A DNA stretch of 64,000 nt from Tyto alba (taxonomy: Eukaryota; Chordata; Aves; Strigiformes; Tytonidae): NCBI RefSeq assembly GCF_018691265.1, contig NW_024881313.1, forward strand, positions 18,469,518-18,533,517. The letters are read 5' to 3'. Shown piece after piece: positions 58,587-64,000 of this stretch. The notes under the pieces are model-generated. The model was not told the origin of the DNA, did no database searches, and saw only the letters and a program-made list of their open reading frames with translations. Position 1 is the first letter of the stretch, and each line of letters opens with the position of its first letter. The translations under genes were made by a program, and so were the position numbers.

Positions 58587-61446
58587 CATCCATCTACTGG
58601 GTTTTATACAAAATTGTTTTAAAAATGCTCTTGGAGACTGCACAAGGAAGGCAAACTTCGGGGTTGAAATGCTGGCATGGGAGGCTGGGGTCTGCCACGG
58701 CGCACGGAGTCCCTGGGGACGTGGCAGTGTGGTGGCCTCCCACCACCGCACCGTACACGGCAGGACAGAAGCAGCACTGTGGAAATTGTAGCAGGAAAAG
58801 GAAAAGGGCAGGGACAGTCTCCCTGGGGGCTTTCTCGCTGATAGGTTTTGCAGCATCCGTGAGAGCATCTTTCTCCAGGCCAGTGGAGACAGAATACAAG
58901 GCCACAGCACTCACTCCTCCCTTCCTGGGCTCTGCTGAGCATTATGCTTCCTAGGGGAGGGAGAACAGGCACTTTTCATGTTTCCTCCAGCACGGATTGC
59001 TGCTACAGACAGCTATTATGGCAAGTCTTTACACAGCTGTGCAAAGCAAAGCCTCTGCCCCACCGGCTCATGGATTTCCCACGATCTGCTCCCAGATGCT
59101 GCCGATGGTTCAATTTGCCTGTAAGACTGCAGTTTGTATACCTACAAGTTTACTATCTCACAGAGGTGTCTTAAATCTTCAGGTTTTATTTGTTATGTCT
59201 ATTTTTAAATAAAATCTGCCATAAAAATGCAATGCATTATACATTTATTTTTAAAAAGTAGTATAGCTGTTTATGTTGTCTCTCCAGTATTTGACCAGAC
59301 TAGCTATACCACAAGGTACAGGTTGTTCCTTTTATGAAATTTATTAAATTCTTGTGCCCCAGATGTGTTAAAACTGATTTTCTAGTTCCTTTTTAGAGAC
59401 ACTCCAGTTGATTACAATATATTGGACTCTGGTTTTACCATTAAGTTGTTCAAATACTGAGAGTTGATAAAGATGGTGTAGACACTGCAACTTTATCTTT
59501 TTATCTCGAGAAGTTGGAGAATTATTTTGTAAAACTCGGTCCTATAAGAAAACTGGGTACAAAGAGTCTATTCAGTTCACAGCGGAGATCGAATGAGCAA
59601 ATACAGATCATCTGATCTTACCTCTGCTTATCATAAACCAAAGATTTCAATATTGTAGACTCATGTCATGTCTAAACAGTTACCATGTACCAAGCATGGT
59701 GTGAAGAGCCCAGTAGATTTATAACAAAACTAATCAAAGTTTAAAGTCTGTTGGTGACCATAAGGCAACTCCTTCCTAAAGAAAGAAGGCTGGCCATGTA
59801 AATGATCACACATCATAAAGCATCTTTTTTTGAGATCCCATTTCCCTTTGTCTGGACATCCATGGATTTGAACTGGCATAAATAAGATGAGCTCATAGAT
59901 AGAAACTTATATAAAACCTATTTCTGTCCATAAGGAAAGCTAGAGAAATTTATTACAAAGAAGAATATGCATTTTCCTGAATATAGTTACATTATTTTCA
60001 CAGAAAACATATACCATGGTCCTTGCAACATCAGTGAATAACACATAATGATAGGGACTGGAAAAGAAATGAGGTACTGCACTGAGAAATATAATATTGC
60101 ACTGAATTTTATCTAGAATTTACATTTAAGAAAGCAGAAAGCTGTTTACATAGGCCCTTCCCTTAAACATCTTTTACAAAACCAGAAAATTTTGCTTTGT
60201 CACTAGTAAACAAATGGTCTGCTTCAAGACTCAATTTTGGCTGCATTTGCTCACTTGACTCACCATGCAATGGATTTACAATTCAAGCAAAGGATGTTTC
60301 CTAATTCATACTACAAGCTACAGCCATATGAAAGGTTAACTGTTCATCATTGCCTTCTTCCTTCAAAGAAGAAAGAATACTGCTTGGAGCCACTCACTGT
60401 AGCACTTTTCCCTCTCCTGTGAGTGTGGATTGGGAACTACCACAACTCATTGGAATTACAGACTGCTTTGGCTTTCCGGTACTGTTTTGCTACCTAACTT
60501 GAGTAAGCTACCTTAAAGTTATGAAATTCAACTTTCTTAAGTTTGTGGTCTCATAGCTTTTGGGTTTTATTTAGCCTGGGAAATACAGATCACCTGTATG
60601 GATTCCATGACTAAGACGCATCATCATATGACATCTACCACTTCACAAAAGCCATTTAGACATGAGAAAAGGATAAAAGCTTTTCCGGAAGATTCACAAA
60701 TCTCTTATTTTCAAATTATGTATAAGTTAATATCCGGATCTTGACATTACAATTGTCAATTACATTGACTAACAATAGCATGGCAGAGGATGAAAAGAAA
60801 ACCCCCATTTTTTCATCGTATTCCCATAAATATTTTGATCTACACAAGTGAGATGTGGATACCTGATCCTAAATAGGATATGCAGATTTTGAAAACACAA
60901 GCTATATATAATACCACACAGTCCCTGCATTAGCCCTCTTTACTGTAGCCCAGACATACTTATAGACTATGTTGGGTACACAGGGCTCGTCTCCTTTCTG
61001 AATAAGCTAAATTTATATATATAATCATATAGTAGCATTATCATAAATGCACCCATTCATGTCATGAATCAGAGCTATTTCTCCAAATAGCTTTTCTTTA
61101 AATGATCTTTTCTCCCTTGCTTCAATGAGCACTGGAGCATTTAACACTGACATATTGGTAATGCCATTGATTCCTGGGTGAACACTCCCTGTGACACATG
61201 GGATAGTTCATGTCTTAGATTCAAATCCTTTTCAAACTTAAGCAAATATCAGTTATACTCCAGTCACATTTTCATGCCTTGTTTGCTGATATCCATTGGC
61301 TAGGCACCTTTAAAGAAAAAAAGGAGCCAATTTACTGCAGCCTGAGTAAATGCCACAGGAGAGGTGTCAGTAAATAATATTATACAGTATTACAACCTAA
61401 GTCAGGCTTTAGTGAGAGCTCAGCTCTAACTCTGGTCATACAATAG
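58586..61446. other. 5' intergenic flank without identified genes
   Basis: GC content falls back to the AT-rich background within a few hundred bases. A moderately GC-rich shoulder (58600-59130) carries overlapping frames on both strands without motifs. In other vertebrates the next gene upstream of FAM171A1 is ITGA8, but no exon of it is recognised here. Confidence 0.55.
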
Positions 61447-62083
61447 CCAGCAGTGTGCCCTTGCAGCAACAAAGGTGGATGGTATCTATCCATAGCTGCA
61501 TTAGACAAATTATTGCCAGCAAGTCAAAGAAGGTGATCCTTCCTCTCTGCTCAGCCCTGGTGAGGCTACCCACCCCTGGAGTGCTGTGTCCAGTTCTGGG
61601 CCCCCCAGTACAAGGGAGACATAGACATACTGGAGAGAGTCCAATGAAGGGTCATGAAGATGATGAAGTGACTGGAGCATCTCTCCTATGAGGAAAGGCT
61701 GAGAGCGCTGTGTCTGTTCAGACTGGAGAAGAGAAGGCTCAGGACAATCTCATTAATGTATATAAATACCTGAACAGAAGGTGCAAAGAGAACAGAGCCA
61801 GGCTTCTGTCAGTGGTGCCCAGTGACAGGACCAGAGGCAATAGACACAAACAGAAACACAGGAGGTTCCCTCTGAATATCAGGAAACACTTTTTTACTGT
61901 GAAGGTGACTGAGCAGAGGTTACCCAAAGAGGTTGTAGAGTCTCCATTCATGAGATACTCAAAATCCATCTGGATGTGATCCTGGGCCACTGGCTCTAGG
62001 TGGCCCTGCTTGAGCAGGAGGTTGGACCAGATGACCTCCAGAGGCGCCTTCCAACCTCAACCCTCTGTGATTCTGTGATTTCT
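61447..62083 (+). mobile_element. CR1 LINE, 5'-truncated, ORF2 C-terminal part plus 3' UTR
   Basis: About 635 bp. Recognisable conceptual blocks are [32 protein letters not shown] and HRRFPLNIRKHFFTVKVTEQ, all from the CR1 ORF2 C-terminus, interrupted by frameshifts and stops. The 3' UTR block CTTGAGCAGGAGGTTGGACC follows, and the end is TGTGATTCTGTGATT, the classic CR1 octamer tail. It lies about 3.8 kb upstream of the FAM171A1 start. Confidence 0.93.
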
Positions 62084-64000
62084 ATTCAGAAGTAATCCTT
62101 GAGCCTTAGCACTTGAGGTGCAGTGGGAACCAGATGGCTGGAGCTATTCCTACCCCAGGTAGGAAAGGTAATTTTTCCTTTCTACAGCATTTCCTATTTG
62201 TCCAGTCCACATTGAGCCTACACATTATACATTTTTACATTTATAAACAATGTGAATTACATTTTAAATTGTACAAACAAATTTCCAAATAGTTGGTCAT
62301 TCAAGTCATGCATACTAATACACTTACAACATGATTAGCTATTAATGAGGCTCTCTGTATCAATCATTAGTAGATAGACATGTTCAAAGAGTGCCTTGAA
62401 GAGTATATGGCTTACTTTGAGGTTAGGCTTATATCTAAAACTTTCAATTTTCTATGATGAGTAGTTTCTTAGACACTTTTGAATGGTATGCTGAATATGC
62501 TTAAGCAGAAATTCGGGCTAATTAGTTCTTTTCTATTCTCTCTCACCACTTCTATTACAGTATTTCTTGTGGTACTATTTCCATGTACACAAATATAAAT
62601 TATGAAAGCAGTGCTCAGAAAGCCAGTGACAAATCTATAATGAATTAACAGTTAAATATTTTCTATATAGCGAGTAAATTCAGTTAACCAAGAGGTGCAG
62701 ATATTTGTAATAAAGACATATCTCTAGCAAGCTATTATCTAGCCTTTCTGGTTGATAGTAACAGTCTGTACATTTGAGAATGGCTTTGAAGTACTTTTAT
62801 CATTTCTAGCAGAGTCCTTGTTTACCGGTGCACAAGTTACTTTACATATGGAAGATCACACAAAACTAAATCTAAAAAAAATACTGTGAACGTCAAGAGT
62901 ACAAAGCCCTGAAGATTATTTTGCAATGCTCCTTGTAAACTGAGCCAGCTACTGACTACATGGTATTCAATATTTCACATGAAAACTATAGAAGATTTTT
63001 AGTCCTGGATATTTCAAAGAGAAAAATGAAGTTTTATGGCCAAGACAATGATAACTTCCCATTCTTACCAGAAATCTTGCAGTGTTTGAGTACAACTGTT
63101 GTTTTAGTTGTAGCTATGATGAGTGTGGATACCAAAACAACAATATCTTTGGCATAAATATCTTTTACCCTGAAGATCTTGGATAATTGCAATATTGACA
63201 TACACATGCTGTTCTATTAATATGAAAGTCAACTAGTGCCTATGCATGTTCATACAGTAAATAAATGTTTGCCTAAGCAGGACCAAAGTGCTTATTTACA
63301 TAGGGAAGTCAGTGTGGAACAGTTATGTGTAAAATACATCCCCATACCTGACTGCACACTAAATCCCATGGGTAGACAACTGGATGTGGACCAGCTCAAG
63401 GCTTCAGTAAGTATTAAAGACAAAAGTAAGTTTCACTGCCCTGTTTCTATGTTAAATAAAATAATATTTATTTTGTGGGAGCTACCAGAATAGGACTAGG
63501 CTGAGATTAAAACCAAGACCTGTAGGCATTGCCTAAAGGTTGCAGAGGAGAAGCTAGTAGTGGGTCTTGAATCCAAAATGAGCATTTTAGGAGGCTGGGC
63601 TCCAGCAGCTCAGAAAGGACTGGGAGACATCAGTAGATCTGAAGCAGGGATTAAAGGATGACCAAGGAGTCAGTGGGCTTTGGGACAGGGGAAGCAAGGG
63701 CTGCATGGGGTCTGTGGAGCTTTTGGGAGTTATGGAAGATAGCAGCATCTGTGAGCTTGTGCCTCTCCCTCCAGCATGATCCGCTCAGAAGATGAGCAGA
63801 TCCCTGCTGACTTCCTTCCCACGTACCTTCTCCCTCTTAGCAGAAAGAACAGCCTCTGCTTCTGCCAAGGGAGATGACACATGAAGGTGAAGAGCAGGCT
63901 CAGTGCTGAGAGCAATGGAAGGGGAGAGCAGCATCAGGGAAGAAGTGAGGGAGCAGTGACTGCCTCTTCCAGCAGATGTAGACTCCCTTTCAAAGTAACC
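62084..64000. other. 5' intergenic flank without identified genes
   Basis: AT-rich sequence, becoming GC-richer and purine-rich from about 63540 to the window end. Small open frames have no recognisable motif. No RNA gene or interspersed repeat is recognised. Confidence 0.55.

Noticed and set aside
58341..58622. 93-codon + strand frame starting MASAVVVSPAAAARS
   Set aside because: Its context is good, but no family is recognised, the frame runs through a 31-A homopolymer as poly-lysine, and its composition follows the CpG island. Kept only as a hint of divergent transcription.
61455..61990. Frames of 78, 89 and 83 codons
   Set aside because: CR1 ORF2 remnants and antisense shadow, not host genes.
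1..64000. CRISPR arrays, bacterial operons, phage or plasmid functions
   Set aside because: No regularly spaced repeats, ribosome binding sites or tightly packed genes. The sequence is vertebrate intronic and intergenic DNA.

Overview
The window looks like nuclear DNA from a bird. The evidence is CR1 LINE fragments with the typical (ATTCTGTG)n-like 3' tail, avian-looking retroviral LTRs, few repeats overall, AT-rich non-coding DNA, and one very GC-rich CpG island with long C and G runs. I cannot name the order or species from sequence alone. There are no bacterial genes, operons or CRISPR arrays. Nearly all open reading frames in the window are chance frames.

The only protein-coding gene I can support is the 5' part of FAM171A1 (astroprincin, a single-pass type I membrane protein), on the minus strand. 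Exon 1 (coding part 57507-57600) encodes the start and signal peptide. Exon 2 (2657-2884) encodes the first part of the ectodomain. Both exon borders are canonical, and both introns are phase 1. Intron 1 is 54,622 bp and fills most of the window. Positions 1-2656 are the start of intron 2.

Layout: (a) 1-2656, intron 2, with a CR1 fragment and a complete solo LTR flanked by a 5-bp target-site duplication; (b) 2657-2884, exon 2; (c) 2885-57506, intron 1, with an older LTR plus leader fragment and a 146-bp tandem duplication (16.7-17.6 kb), two CR1 copies (30.3-31.3 kb and 38.6-38.9 kb), a tRNA-Gly-like relic (12.1 kb), small tandem and inverted repeats and many homopolymer tracts; (d) about 56500-58480, the promoter CpG island holding exon 1, candidate SP1/CTCF/YY1 sites, G-quadruplex-prone runs and two upstream ORFs; (e) 58.6-64 kb, the 5' intergenic flank, with one more CR1.

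The most interesting unexplained signal is in the FAM171A1 leader. A 24-codon upstream ORF stops in a TGATG overlap with a second, 28-codon upstream ORF. That one in turn stops in an ATGA overlap with the FAM171A1 start codon, so three ORFs are chained end to end. I saw no clearly new multi-gene system.
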